A model generated the notes under the pieces. The model saw only the letters and a list, made by a program, of their open reading frames with translations. It was not told the origin of the DNA and did not search any database. Positions 22,901-34,585 of a DNA stretch of 64,000 nt are shown one piece after another. Origin of the DNA: Geranomyces variabilis (taxonomy: Eukaryota; Chytridiomycota; Chytridiomycetes; Spizellomycetales; Powellomycetaceae); contig JADGJP010000058.1 of the NCBI GenBank assembly GCA_027603065.1, positions 34,122 to 98,121 on the forward strand, written 5' to 3'. Position 1 is the first letter of the stretch. Every line of letters starts with the position of its first letter. The translations under genes were made by a program, and so were the position numbers.

Positions 22901-25900
22901 TCTCCGCAAGCCCGATTGGCAAACCATCTGCGCAATCACGACCCATATCACGAGAGGGACTGAAAATCATTTGCAAGTCCTGAAACGACTGCAGATGCGG
23001 ATACACAGCTTACAGCCAAAAAGCAAAACTTCTGCTACCGCTGCGGCACCGGCTCGCAAGCAGCGAGGATACGGACTGCTCGTCATCTCTGACTCTGACT
23101 CGGATTCAGACCGCGAGGATGAGATTGTAGGAACGGCAGCAAAAGCTGACGCGATTGTTCAGCGACAGATTGCATTCCGGGCCTTGCTTAAGGCGGCGGC
23201 TGCGGATCCTGCCCGTAAAGCGCGGCTAAACCAACGTGCGCATTCAAATCATGCGGCGTTGCGTCTCAAGGATCCCGAGGCATTTGCAAAAGCCCGCGCG
23301 GCGATGCTACTGCCGCCGTCAGACGCGGATAAGGCCGCGCCACGCACGCCGAGAACGACGAAGGACGTGCTGGCTGCCATCAATGCTGATATGAAGTTCC
23401 CTGAGATTAAGGACGAGCCAGTGATGGGACAGCAACAACTGCCCGTTTCTGAGCCTGCAAAGCCCAAGCAGGAGAGTCCTCAGGCACCGTCACCGCAGCC
23501 GCTGTCGTTTGGATTTGGATCTCCAGGCGCATCGGTGTTCAACACCCCGTCCAAGATGCCGACCGGCGGATTCGGCGGTTTTGGCAAGCCTCCGGTCTTT
23601 GGTGTACCCGCGGCTGTGAAGACAGAAAAAGAAGGTACTGGCGTAGGGTGGATCAAAGTCGAAAGCGAATCGCAGCGGCCCGCTGTCTCTCGCGCCGATA
23701 CCACATCGTCCACGACATCAGACGCGGCGCCGTTTGCCGCAAAGGTAGAGGAGCCTCCGGCGGTCAGCTTTGCGACCTCGGCGGGAACCAAAGCCAGTGT
23801 GTCGTCGCTGTCGGCATCGCCTTCCCCTACTCCCAAGCTCGTTGCGCGCAAACTGTCATTTTCCGCTGCGACGCCAAAGGCGGAGGTTGAGGAGCAGTCC
23901 GTTCGCGAGGAGGAACCGGCGTCAGCTACCGACGACGAAGTTTTCACGTCGTCTGCCTTAGGGTCTGAGTCGGGCTGGGTGAATGTTAAGGATGAACAAC
24001 CCGGCAGCAAGGAGGACGAGGACGCCCAGAAAACTTTCCAGGAAAGTGCAGAGCCGAGCAGCGCGGAGGATTACGACGCTGTCGAAGGCCAACAACCGCA
24101 AGCCGAGGCGACTCAAGGAGGAGAGCAGGATTACGAGTCAGCGCACGCCCAACAGGACGAGACTGCAGAGATCGAAGAGGACGAGATCGTTTCACCAGAT
24201 GAATCTGCGCAGGCGGTTGAAGAGAGCACGATTGAGGAGACGAGCAATGCGGAATACTCTGCTGAAGAAGTTGAACCGTCAACGGTTGTCGAGGACTCAA
24301 GCGTGATTTCAGAGATTCCGTCTTCTGGTCTGGTTGCGTATGGTCAGAGTAGCGATGACGAGGGCGAAGCAGATGTGACGGCGATACAGGGCGAGGGCAC
24401 TCTACCCGATGAACCCTCGGGCGAATCTGGCGATGTCTCTCCCTCTGTTGTCGAGATCCCGGAAGAGCTTGAGCCCACCGCCGCAAGCGGCGTTGAGGAA
24501 GAACTATCGACTCTTGAACCTTCCTCAGTGCAGGAACCACCCTCGCCCACGTCACTGCCGGCAGACGAGAACGCCATGGACGAGGGCCAGCCTGCGGACG
24601 ATGGTCTCGCAAGCGCATTTGGAACCGGTTTTGGATCACTTGGGACATCAACTGCGCCATCTTCCGCCGCCACGGCAAAGCCGTCAGTGTTTGGCGGATT
24701 TGGCTCAACGGTCTCTACTGCTACAGCATTCGGCGGTGCTGCGGCGAGCACGGCATTTGGATCCTCGCTCTCAAAGCCCGCTGCATCGGCCTTTGGCACA
24801 AGTGCAGCTTCGCCGTCGCCGTTTGGGTCCCTAGCACAGCAACAGCAAACGCCGGCCTCGTCGTCTCCGGCGGCAAGCGTTTTCGGACAGCCTGCTACAC
24901 CTGCCCCCGCGACCGCGGCGCCGGCATTTGGATTTGGAACGAGCGCATCCGCCACGCCAGCGTCCGCGTTTGGAAGCACCACGTCAGTGTTTGGGCAATC
25001 AGCAGCGAAGCCAGCCTCGTTGGGCTTCGGAAGCGCCGCTCCTCAACCTGCAGCGTCTGTATTTGGACAAAATACAACATCATCTTCAACCGGATTCGGA
25101 AGCTCGGTGCCTGCCGCCGCAGCATTCGGCCAATCGCAGGCAACATCGTTTGGGTTTCAATCTTCCGGCGGCGGCGGAGCGGCGACAGCGTCTGCGTTTG
25201 GTTCACCGTTTGGCGGATCGATGGCTTCGGCTGCGGGTGCGCAGTTTGGATCCAGGCCAGCTGGGTTCGGCCCATCAGCGTTTGGCGCAAGTCCCGCTGC
25301 GGCTGGAGCAGGAGTCGGTGGTGGTGCTGCTGGCGGTGCTGTCTTTGGTGGATCTCCTCTCGCGGCCAACACAGGCGGGCTTGGCGCGATGGCGCAGAGT
25401 ATCAAGCAAGCGAGCCAGTCTGGGTAAGTCAAACTTTTTGAAAAAAATGTCTTCGCTTATCGGCAGTGGATAATCTAACTGGAAAAACTTGTCATGCAGA
25501 GGCGGATTCGGATCATACGCGGCCAAACCAGCAGGTTTTGCGAGCAGCGCGTTGCCAGGGTTTGGAGGATTTGGCGCGCAGCAACCGGCACAAAGCGGAT
25601 TCGGCGGCTTTGGATCCCAACCACAAGCGCCGCAGCAGCAAACCACATTCGGTGGGTTTGGTGGCGCTGCGGCCGGCATGCAACAAAGCAACGGCGCGGC
25701 ATCGGTGTTCGGATCTGCTGCCGGCAACACTGCCAGCCCGTTCGGCTCTGGCGGAAGCGTGTTTGGCAGCCAGCAACAGCCCCAGGCGGGCAGTAATGGT
25801 GGCTTTGGTGGCTTTGGATCTGCGGCGAGTGGCGGCGGCGCGTTCGGACAGCAACAACCGGCCGCGGCGTCGGTGTTTGGCGCGTCGACAAACAGCACGG

Positions 25901-26045
25901 CGAGTGTGTTTGGGAGCAATAGGTAGGCGTTCGTTTTTTTCGCTTCTCCAAGCGCGCCTACACATTTGGCCGACTAACCGTAAATGTCTACTATAGCGGA
26001 ACGCCGGCCAACAAGTTCGCCAGCTTTGGCTCACACCGCGGATGA
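19902..26045 (+). CDS. NUP159: FG nucleoporin Nup159/Nup214
   Basis: Cytopl asmic-face nucleoporin whose N-terminal beta-propeller binds the DEAD-box helicase Dbp5 during mRNA export. Eleven exons sum to 1812 aa in frame. Propeller segments: LRFKPLQVEAKLRLSEPL, LLATSSKYGYAVCGTTEG, SWSKKGKQLACGLKDGSIVQ, WIETPTFLATYGHLDP, CPVYVITQTGVP and IACGNANAVELGFFG. Then come SAFG/VFG/GFG repeats, a helical middle (FIEMYDAFCDEMKNFGVRL...LRKPDWQTICAITTHITRG), a long acidic stretch (about 23900-24600), and a second dense FG block to the end (FASFGSHRG). The intron at 20159-20250 appears to be GC-AG (GCACGC donor), giving TTEG-FAFVLLKDV. The last two introns are 76 and 74 nt. Strong identification. Confidence 0.92.
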
Positions 26046-26407
26046 AAGTAACATATTTTCCAGTCCACTCTCTTTTGCTAAAACATCTACTATGTATAAA
26101 AATAAACCGTATCTTCGCAACCTCTGCCTTTCGCCAATTGTGCATCAAAGAGACTCAAGAGCGCGGCGATGGTCAGGCTAACGGCCCCGAATGCGGATTC
26201 TATGTTCACGGCTGCGCTGGCACGGGACTGCAAGCCGAGCGGCCATCAGTCTTTTCGACAGCGCGTTAAACAATCGTGCATTCGCCAATGCCAAAAACTT
26301 ACGCAGGACGACACGAGGCGACAAGTTGCAAGATCACAGACTGACGTGTGCTTAAGAACTTGACATATATATGTACAAAAGAGCATTCCGCAAAACCTCC
26401 AGCCTGC
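26046..26407. other. Convergent 3' spacer, no gene seen
   Basis: About 360 bp between the stop codons of NUP159 and RBM22. AT-rich with AATAAA-like signals near 26098. No supported ORF. Confidence 0.7.
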
Positions 26408-27981
26408 TTATGCTCGAAACTCTCGGCCTCCCACCGTGCCCAGCGCCGTCGGGTCCTGGGAGGGGTACGAAAACGAGCCCTGGCCCGGCGGCGGCGGCGG
26501 CGGAGGCAAGTTGATCAGGTCGTCAATGGACGGTGGCCCTGGCGGCCCTCCCGCCGCCACCGCGGAAGAACTGCTACCGCTGCCGTCGGTCCCAGCTTGC
26601 CAATCGCTTTTAGGTCCTTGTGGCCGCGCTTTGCCCCACTGCACGCGAATTGTCCGGCCTTTGATGTTAAGGTTGTTGAACGTCTTAGACACGGCGAGCT
26701 CGGCCGCGGCGCGGGTCGCGTAGTTGACAAAAGCAACTTTGGACTTTTGCACTACGTTGATAGACTTGATCTCGCCAAAGCTGTAGAAAAAGTCGCTGTA
26801 AGAAAGAGAGAGGAATCATGGGTTAGAAAACACATGGGATGGGGCTGCAGCACATGAGTCACCATCGTCAACATCATACCGAAGATCCTGGTCGGATATG
26901 TCTGCCTCAATTCCCGTGAGGAAGAGCGATGTAATGCTCTTGTCTTCGGGCGTATTCAGAGTGCGATTTTTGTCGGTTTTGTTCACTGTAGCAAACAGAG
27001 AAATGCAGTTCAGATAAATCGCGAGTGAGAGTCTGCCGAGACAGAGCCTGCGTCACAAAAGAGTGCAAGGAAAGACATACGCATTCGCCGAGCCACCGGG
27101 TCATTTTTGCCATGGTATCTATCTTTGATGTTCTGACTCGATAGATCGTTATCGATGGGTAGCTCGTGACGATACGGGCACTCATCGCCCCGCTTGCATT
27201 CGCCCTTGACGTAAAATGAGCAGATGTGTGGGCGATTCCGCTTGTAGTATGGTTCAACGCGGCTCATCCGCTTCAATTGCTCGCGAGCGGTCGAGTCGGC
27301 CTTGGCGTAGTTGATCAAACTATCATTGCCGAGCTGGCCCTCCACGCTGGCGATAAAAAATTCGCGATTGACATTTGACCGAGGCACATCGTCGCGAGTT
27401 TGTAAGACCGTGTCGCGGACCTGCGTGGGCAAGCCTAAAGATAGGTAGGAGGTATAAGAGGAAAAGCAGTCAGAGGCGGCGTCTTGATGAATACATCTTC
27501 GCAGGAAGCATTTACCAAACTCTAGGTCAAGCACACACGTCTGACAAACATTCTTGACCTTTGCGCAGGTCTGGCAACACTCTGTCTTCTTATTCCTCAT
27601 CCCCGCACCAGGACACCATTGAAAGATTGTAAATGGTCGCCCACAAATCTTGCACTCCTTCCCGTGCTTTTGTTTCGTCATGCGAACGTAAGGGTTAGGC
27701 CCGAGGCATGTTTCGCACTGTGGACGGCAAACGGTAAAAGTTATGGTCAGCGTGCACTCGCACCCGCCACAGCGAGCATGTGTTTCTCCTCAAACCAGAG
27801 CTTCCTTTAAAGCTCTCCGGACAATGCATGACCGGGTTCATGGTTACTCACTACAATGGGGAATTCGGAGTCTTCCCAGCTGCAAAAACAAAGCGGCGGA
27901 CAAACGCATAAAGGTCAGCGGCCTGGCACCCGGGTGGATAGCGGATCCGAAATACAAAATCACGCACCCTTGACGAGCCAT
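26408..27981 (-). CDS. RBM22: Pre-mRNA splicing factor RBM22/SLT11 (Ecm2)
   Basis: Component of the activated spliceosome that contacts the catalytic U6/U2 RNA. Exon 1 is the 14 bp ATGGCTCGTCAAGG (27968-27981). It splices to WEDSEFPIV, then [37 protein letters not shown], the N-terminal zinc region with paired cysteines. Next is a CCCH finger ([24 protein letters not shown]), then [25 protein letters not shown] leading into the RRM ([33 protein letters not shown]). The tail is short and proline-rich ([11 protein letters not shown]). All expected domains are present in order. It is head-to-head with IMP4 (233 bp), so two RNA-processing genes share a promoter region. Confidence 0.97.
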
Positions 27982-28214
27982 TGCTGCAAATAGTCCAGGA
28001 AAGACCAAGGTTGAAGAGACCCCTACAGCGATGATGTTAACGCCGACGGCGGATGAGTGACTTCGAGCTGCGAGGGCGGGAGGCAGCTCACGTGATGGTA
28101 CTAAATGTAGGATGCTGTCACTTGCTGCGCATTGACGGGTTCCCTTCTCTCGCTCCTCTCTCTTGTTTCTTTTTTGGACCCCCAACAAATTGAAGGAACT
28201 CGCAAACCTGCAAC

Positions 28215-29577
28215 ATGATCAGACGACAATCTCGGCTGCGGAGAGAGTATCTCTACCGGAAGGCTCTCGAGACAAAGGATAGGCAGATTTATGAGCGCAA
28301 GCAGGAACTCAAAGAGGCTCTCGAGTGTAAGCTTTTCCTTTTTTTCGTACGCCGGTCTGTGCCCACTCACTGACCGTTTCGACCTTCCTCTTCTTCATTT
28401 CCAGCCGGACGGCCAATACCTGGCGAGCTGCGGAAAGAGGCGAGCGCTTTGCAAAAAGATCTGCAGTACGACGAAAACCAGACTGGTCGGTACTGCGAAG
28501 ATTTCTGTTTGCAGCTGTCTTTTCTGCTGACATGCTCTGGCTTGTACTCCCACAAAACAGTTCCGACAAACCACATTGACGATGAATACGCTCAGGCAGG
28601 CGTACACGACCCGAAAATTCTCATTACCACCTCCCGCGACCCGAGTAGTCGTCTCGCGCAGTTCGCAAAAGAAATGCGCCTCATGTTTCCAAACTCCCAA
28701 CGCATCAACCGCGGAAACTACGTGCTCAAAGACATTGTCGATGCATGCAAAAGCAACGACGCAACGGATCTTGTCATTCTTCACGAACATCGTGGTCAGC
28801 CGGACGGAATGGTGGTATGCCACTTTCCGTACGGCCCAACCGCGTATTTCACGCTGCACAACGTCGTATTACGCCACGACATTGCAGACCGCGGCACCGT
28901 ATCGGAGCAATACCCGCATTTGATTTTTAATGGATTCAACTCAAAACTGGGAAATAGGGTAAGCATGGGCAGAGAAGCAAGGATCGTGGGCGGAACACGA
29001 AGGGGAGATGGAGAGGCAGAAAAATCGGAACATGGGGCGCACGTCGGTTCTTGCACTGCTGGGAATCAGGCTACGTATTGTTGGGATTACGGGCTGAGAA
29101 AGAGCGGGAAGTACAAGAAGGGCGATGGAGAGGGAGAAGAGAGAGACAGGTCGTATGTCGGCTGTTTGGACTGTCTTGGTCCTAAAGTCTGCTCTATTTC
29201 CCCAGGCGCAAAATATTTTGAAATACCTCTTCCCGGTACCGAAAGAGGACAGCAAACGTGTCATGACGTTCGCCAATGACAGCGATTTCATCTCCTTCCG
29301 GCATCATGTATATTACAAGGTTGGAAACGAGGTTCAACTAGCAGAGGTTGGCCCACGGTTTGAGATGCGATGTAAGTGCTTCCTTCGCCTTTGCCTTGTC
29401 GTCCTCACGGCCACTTGCGCCGCCCTTCGTCCGTTTCATGTGACTAAATTCCTTGTGTTTTCCCATTCAATTACAGTATACGAAATTAAGTTAGGGACAG
29501 TCGAGGTTACAGAGGCGGACACGGAATGGGTTTTCCGTCCGTACCAACGCACGGCCAAGAAGCGAGATTTCTTGTAA
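28215..29577 (+). CDS. IMP4: U3 snoRNP protein IMP4
   Basis: Brix-domain protein that helps the U3 snoRNA pair with pre-18S rRNA in the nucleolar small-subunit processome. Five exons (28215-28326, 28405-28485, 28561-28958, 29206-29371, 29477-29577) encode 285 aa, the usual length. It starts MIRRQSRLRREYLYRKALE. The Brix core reads KILITTSRDPSSRLAQFAKEM, FPNSQRINRGNYVLKDIVDAC, ATDLVILHEHRGQPDGMVV, FPYGPTAYFTLHNVVLRHDI and FANDSDFISFRHHVYYK, ending WVFRPYQRTAKKRDFL. Intron 3 is long for this window (247 nt). Very secure. Confidence 0.98.
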
Positions 29578-29760
29578 TCGTCCCTCTTCTCTTTCGCTTA
29601 ACCCGCTGGGTCACTTCTTGTATATCTTTATTTAATCATCCACATCTGCTTCGTGTAATTACCGCGCGCTGAGGAAAAGGGAAGGACGTCGATTCTGATT
29701 CTGACAACGTCTTTCCACAAGCGCAAGGTCCAAATAATTCGTTGTGCTTTAAGTGTTCAT

Positions 29761-30209
29761 TTATTTCCGCTTTGGCATATTTGGCCCACTCGTCTGCATA
29801 AGATTATTGACGTATTGCAAAAGCACGGCGTTTTCGGCTGCTATTCGAAAGTGGTCTCCTCGCGCGGACTCGACGCGGCTCAAGGATGCTGCGGCAAAGT
29901 AGCAATATGATGACGAGTAGGGAAGACACAGAGTGAGCTACTATATGAATCAGCAAAGCCTTCCTCACAACAACAAAACGAACCTTGCAATGCCTCCTGC
30001 AGATCCAATATCTGACTGTCGTGATTTTGCACGCAAAGGAAGGCTCATGATGTTAGGAGTCTAGGCGCACAATATACACATAAGCACTTCTCCCGAACGC
30101 ACGTTACAAGTTGCTCTTTGGTCAGCGGGCTTTGCGGACCGCTGCTACCGCTACGAGCGCTGCTAGGGCGGATCTGCACAGAAAAGTCGTCTGTAGTGGT
30201 GTCGGACAT
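29761..30209 (-). CDS. SCOC: Short coiled-coil protein (SCOC-like)
   Basis: A small spliced gene of about 85 aa. Exon 1 (30108-30209) reads MSDTTTDDFSVQIRPSS...GPQSPLTKEQL. A short exon gives ILDLQEALQ. The last exon reads SLSRVESARGDHFRIAAENA, VLLQYVNNLMQTS and ends NMPKRK. The heptads and the ENxxLxQYxxNLM motif are characteristic of SCOC, a Golgi protein that binds Arl1 and takes part in autophagy regulation. Size, charge pattern and the basic end all fit. It is head-to-head with an ArfGAP gene, another Arf-related product. The splice acceptor before ILDLQ is inferred. Confidence 0.8.
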
Positions 30210-30500
30210 GCAATGTGTGGATGAAATGCCGCTTGACTGTGATTTCAGCTAGGGGGTATCGTCAAATGTGCGAGCTTGCATTGCAGACAAGCTTCACCAC
30301 CGCGACGCCCCGTTGGGACGCCTCCAACTGCCGAACCGGAGCTGTTTGGTTTAACTGTAACTTTAAATATATATATTTTTTTTGGGCAGCTGCGCTGTCG
30401 AAAAATAGAAATGTGCGCCACGCTTACACACCGAAGGCAGTTAGCCCATCATCGCTTTTCCCTACTTGTAAAGTAAATCGCAAATCACATCATCACAAAA
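30210..30500. promoter_or_regulatory. Divergent promoter region, SCOC / ArfGAP
   Basis: 291 bp between divergent start codons of two Arf-pathway genes, including an AT-rich run (about 30365-30385). Promoter role inferred from orientation. Confidence 0.5.
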
Positions 30501-33500
30501 ATGGTCCACACCGTCCCGCTGGGGGACGCATTTGGCGACTCGCCGGCATTTCAGTCGTCGATCCAAGTCAGCGAAGCTTCGCTCAATAACGTCGACAGCT
30601 CGATCAAGAAGATGACAAGTGTGGCCGACCGGATTGTGGACTTGACTAAAGGTACCGCTTGATAAAGAGAAGCAAACGTTGTGAACGTTCTTCTTCTCGT
30701 GATTTGTGGAGGAGATCTTTTGGTCTGACATTTGTGTGCCTGCTAGATTATTCGGCCAAGTTCACGGCGTTGGCAGAGGAACTGCAGGCGGTCGGTGGGA
30801 ATGAGAATGACCCATCGTATGAGGTACAGTTACCATCAAGGCATCTGGCAGCATTTTAGTTCGAGCCTTAAATGCCACGCCGTTTTTTCGTCCCGCTCTA
30901 TGCCAGGTGGTTGGCCAGCAGGTGAGTTATTGCTGGCTTTAAAAGAAAAAAACATCGCAAGCTGATTGTGTTTGCTTTTCCAGCTCTTCAAATTTGCACA
31001 GGTTTTCAAGGTTGTTACGCATCCTTAGGTGTGCGACAGGTCAACGTCTCTCTCACGGACTGATGGTTGGCTTGATGCGCGCAGGATATCGAGCGCAGCC
31101 GGATGATCGCCGCGAGCCAGTTCAAAGGTACAGTATGTAGAGCATGATTTATGCCTACCGCCTGTTGAACATTATCGACAAGCGCTAACAATGATATTTT
31201 ACAAAAAGATACGTTTATCGATCCCTTGAACCAGTTCGCCGTCACGGAGATCCATCCCGCAAAAGTAAGCGGAAGACACGCCCACGTGGCAAGCGCAAAC
31301 AAACCATTTAGAAAAGCGGAGCAGGTCAGCGAGGGGCAACACTCACAACTACCGATCTGCAGAAAGTGGGTAAGGAGTATCAAAATGCTCAAGATACGTA
31401 TCTAAACGCCATGGGAAAGTACATGAGCAAGCGCCCTAATGACAAGGGTATCGAGGAGGTAATAAGCCAAGTCAGATTTCACACACTTCACATGTCTAAC
31501 GAAAACATGGCCATCAAATTTGTAGAGCGTGCGCGATGTAGTGGAAGGTATTTTCGCACTGGTTATTCGCCATTGCTTGGCACAGCAAATTTGATTTACT
31601 GTCTTCCTTGTCGTAGCTCGCAAAGCGTTTCACCTCAAAGCTGTGGAATACGGTATCAGGCTTAACGACGTGGACGTTAAGCGGAAATATGAGGTTATGG
31701 AAAGGGTATGCATATTGCTGCGGATGTAGAAAGAAGGTAGATAACTACCGTATTCAGAACTTCCTTTGATCTTCTCTTTAGATTATCTCGCTAGCATATA
31801 CGAATTCCTCTTTTTATCATCAAGGCTACGATGCTTTCAAAGACATTGAACCATCCATGCGGGATCTAACAGGTACTGTCGCGTTTCAAAGGGTGCTTAG
31901 GGCATTTACCCGGGCTGATTTTTGAGACTTCTTTTGCCGTCAGCGGTTCTCCAAAAAATGCGGGTGGACCACACCCGCTTATCTGCACCGCAGCCTTCCG
32001 CATTCCAGCTGCCGACCGAGTGCTATGACCCGACATCCGTCGCATCCGAGCCAAAGTCTACGCGCACCGCGACAACAATTTACAAGGCTGGGTATTTGTA
32101 CAAGAAGAGCAGTTCAAAGATGCGCACAGTTTGGCATCGGCGGTTTTTTGAGCTTGGAAATTGCGTTTTGGGGTACTTCTCGTTGGAGGGGAAGGTAGGG
32201 GGTGGCGCGCAAAACATCTTGCGGCGGTTGCGAACCACCCGCGAGAAAATGTAAGCAGCTAACTCGTAATCTTTTTCTTTTTTTTTGCGTGATATGTTCT
32301 TTATTCTATCTTTTGTGCTTAGGACGATGCAAAGACCACGATTGATTTGCGCATCTGCATGGTTAAAGAAACTCCTGCACCGGAGCGCCGCTTCTGCTTC
32401 GATTTGGTCTCACCGACAAAGTAAGGATCGGCCCATTGATGTCCCATTGCCAGCAGGTGCTGAAATCAGAAGCACCAGAACCATGACGCTGCAGGCGCAA
32501 AACGATGAGCAGCTCAAAGACTGGATTGGCGCGCTACAAGCAGCAATCGCCAAATCCATCTCCGAAGAAGGAAGCGGCGCAAACACCAGTTCTCAGGTTT
32601 GACTTTTTCTGTCACGATACTGGTAGATTGAACGCAGGGCTCGAAATGCTTACAACCAGGCCGCTCCAGAAATTGTCATTCGGGGACCCGTCTCACACAT
32701 CATCACTTCTTCAAAGCCAACATGCTCCGTCTTCAGCCGCCAACGCAAGGCACGACCATGGTGGTGGCAACGCGACCGGAAACACGGCAGCCAGCTCACT
32801 ATTTGCGCGCGTTGCTGCAATTCCGGGAAATGACATGTGTGCGGACTGCGATTCGACTGTTGATGTCGAGTGGGCGAGCTGCAATCTTGGAATTGTGGTG
32901 TGCATTACGTGCTCGGGAATACATCGCGGGTTAGGGCGTCATGTGTCAAAGGTGGGCTTGCGTGAAGTTAGCGACTCAAGACCAAGCGCTCTTGTCAATC
33001 TCTCTGGTCTTTTTCTGATGTAGGTCAAATCGCTCTCGCTTGACCGGTGGGACCCAGAAGGCGGCGAGGTGCTTCTTCTGCTCGGAAATCGTCGCGTCAA
33101 TCAAATATTTGAGGGCGGGCTGTCAGGCGCGGGTGAGAAGCCCACTCCAGACGACGACAGGTTTGGCAGCGAGCGGCGCGAAAGTGCAGAGTAAATGCTA
33201 GGGTTGACTAAAAGTATCGTATTCCTCTGCTCGAACACAGAGCAACAAAGGAAAAGTACTGTGCCGCAAAGTACAAGACCAGGGTGAGGTGAACCCCCTT
33301 TGTTGACGGATAGCGATGTATCAAGCTGATAGCAAAAAAACATTAGGCATTCCTTGCACCTTCCACACCATCTTCGACCAGCATCCCACCACCAACGCAA
33401 GAGCACCTGCCGCAGTTGCTCACAGCACTTGCGCACGGGCGTAACGTCAACGAAGTCGATCCCACAACAGGCCGCACGCTACTGCATCGCGCCTGCGAAG

Positions 33501-34201
33501 ATCCCGTAGTTGTCGAGTTTTTACTGGCATGGGGTGCCGATGCTGAGTTGAAAGACGAGATGGGTTGGAGTAAGTCTATCCAGTGGTGCGGTTGAAAGCA
33601 TTGAGAAGTTTGAGCCCACGCTCACCACAGCCGCCGTTATTTTTGCTCCTGCCGCCCCTCTCCTCTTTTTCCACTTTATTCAGCGCCTCTTCACTCTGCC
33701 GCTGACGCAGGCGCCGTGAATTCCGTCCTCGCTTTCCTCCGCCGTACGGCGCGCGTGGATCTAGGAGACAACGCAGGAAGGGTAGGCTTGCCTTCGTGCA
33801 CATCTTTCCATTTGATTTGCCCGTAGCCCTAATTTGCCCACTTCCATTCTCCAATTCAGCTTCCCATCGACCTTGCCCGTGTGCTCAGCCAGACATCGCC
33901 CGCACACGCACACATTGTATCTCTTTTGGCTGGCTCGTCGCCTTCAACGTCCGCATCGCTGACACCTGCTGCAGAAAACACGTCACCGACAGCCGCTGCT
34001 GCCAGCATTGCACGGCAAGCAGCCGAAAGCGAATGGACATCCTCGTCTTCGCCGGCAGCGGTGCAACCGGCTTTTATCGAAAACGAAAACAGCGGGGAGC
34101 CACCACCATCGCCGCCGTCCAAGCCACTCGACACAAGCGCGCTACCACCTTTGCCCACTGCAGGGCTATGGGCGGAAGAACAGGCGCAGTGGGGCACATA
34201 A
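30501..34201 (+). CDS. ACAP-type ArfGAP: BAR, PH, ArfGAP, ankyrin repeats
   Basis: Predicted GTPase-activating protein for Arf that couples membrane curvature to Arf inactivation. About fourteen short exons. [23 protein letters not shown] through [53 protein letters not shown] and [41 protein letters not shown] to [12 protein letters not shown]. ArfGAP: CADC and CITC spaced by 16 residues, with [19 protein letters not shown] carrying the arginine finger. Ankyrin: [33 protein letters not shown]. The Pro/Ser-rich tail ends [11 protein letters not shown] 22-nt microexon (about 31525-31547) encodes SVRDVVE. Domain order matches animal ACAPs. Some intron borders in the PH-ArfGAP linker are unresolved. 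Confidence 0.93.
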
Positions 34202-34585
34202 TTAAACATACTTACCCAAGAAATAAAGTAACGCAATATATTTTTTGCCTTCCTTTCCCGTCTACCTCTGGCGTGCATCTTTCATTGATCACAGGGAAGT
34301 GGTGGTGGCGATTCAGGGTCAATGGGATGGGATACAACCCTGCTGGCGCGCCCCCAGCAGTTGTTCATGCCGTTTGCAGATGAGCAGTGTGCACGCCGTT
34401 TGCAAATGAGTCACAGTGACTCGACGTGAGGCTTCAATCAACCCGGCGCGTGACATCGTTTGCCAGTTAGTGAGCGAGGCGATGCGGCCAAGTTAGAAAA
34501 CACAGTGAAAAAGTACACCAAGAAGATTTATTACAAAAACAAAGAACTATAGACGCTAAACATATATAAGTAGGACACCGCACCT
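34202..34585. other. Convergent 3' spacer with short repeats
   Basis: No gene. It holds two copies of GCCGTTTGCARATGAG (34369-34384 and 34395-34410) in direct orientation and, overlapping the second, an exact 15-bp inverted repeat. Confidence 0.7.
34369..34422. repeat. Direct repeat pair overlapping an AP-1-like inverted repeat
   Basis: Copies of GCCGTTTGCARATGAG start at 34369 and 34395 (period 26, one mismatch). The second runs into GAGTCAC-A-GTGACTC (34408-34422), a perfect inverted repeat formed by two facing TGAGTCA-like half elements. Confidence 0.7.

Noticed and set aside
21278-25919. Several minus-strand ORFs of 130-275 codons opposite NUP159
   Set aside because: They are reverse readings of FG/SAFG repeat DNA, with no domain or start support.
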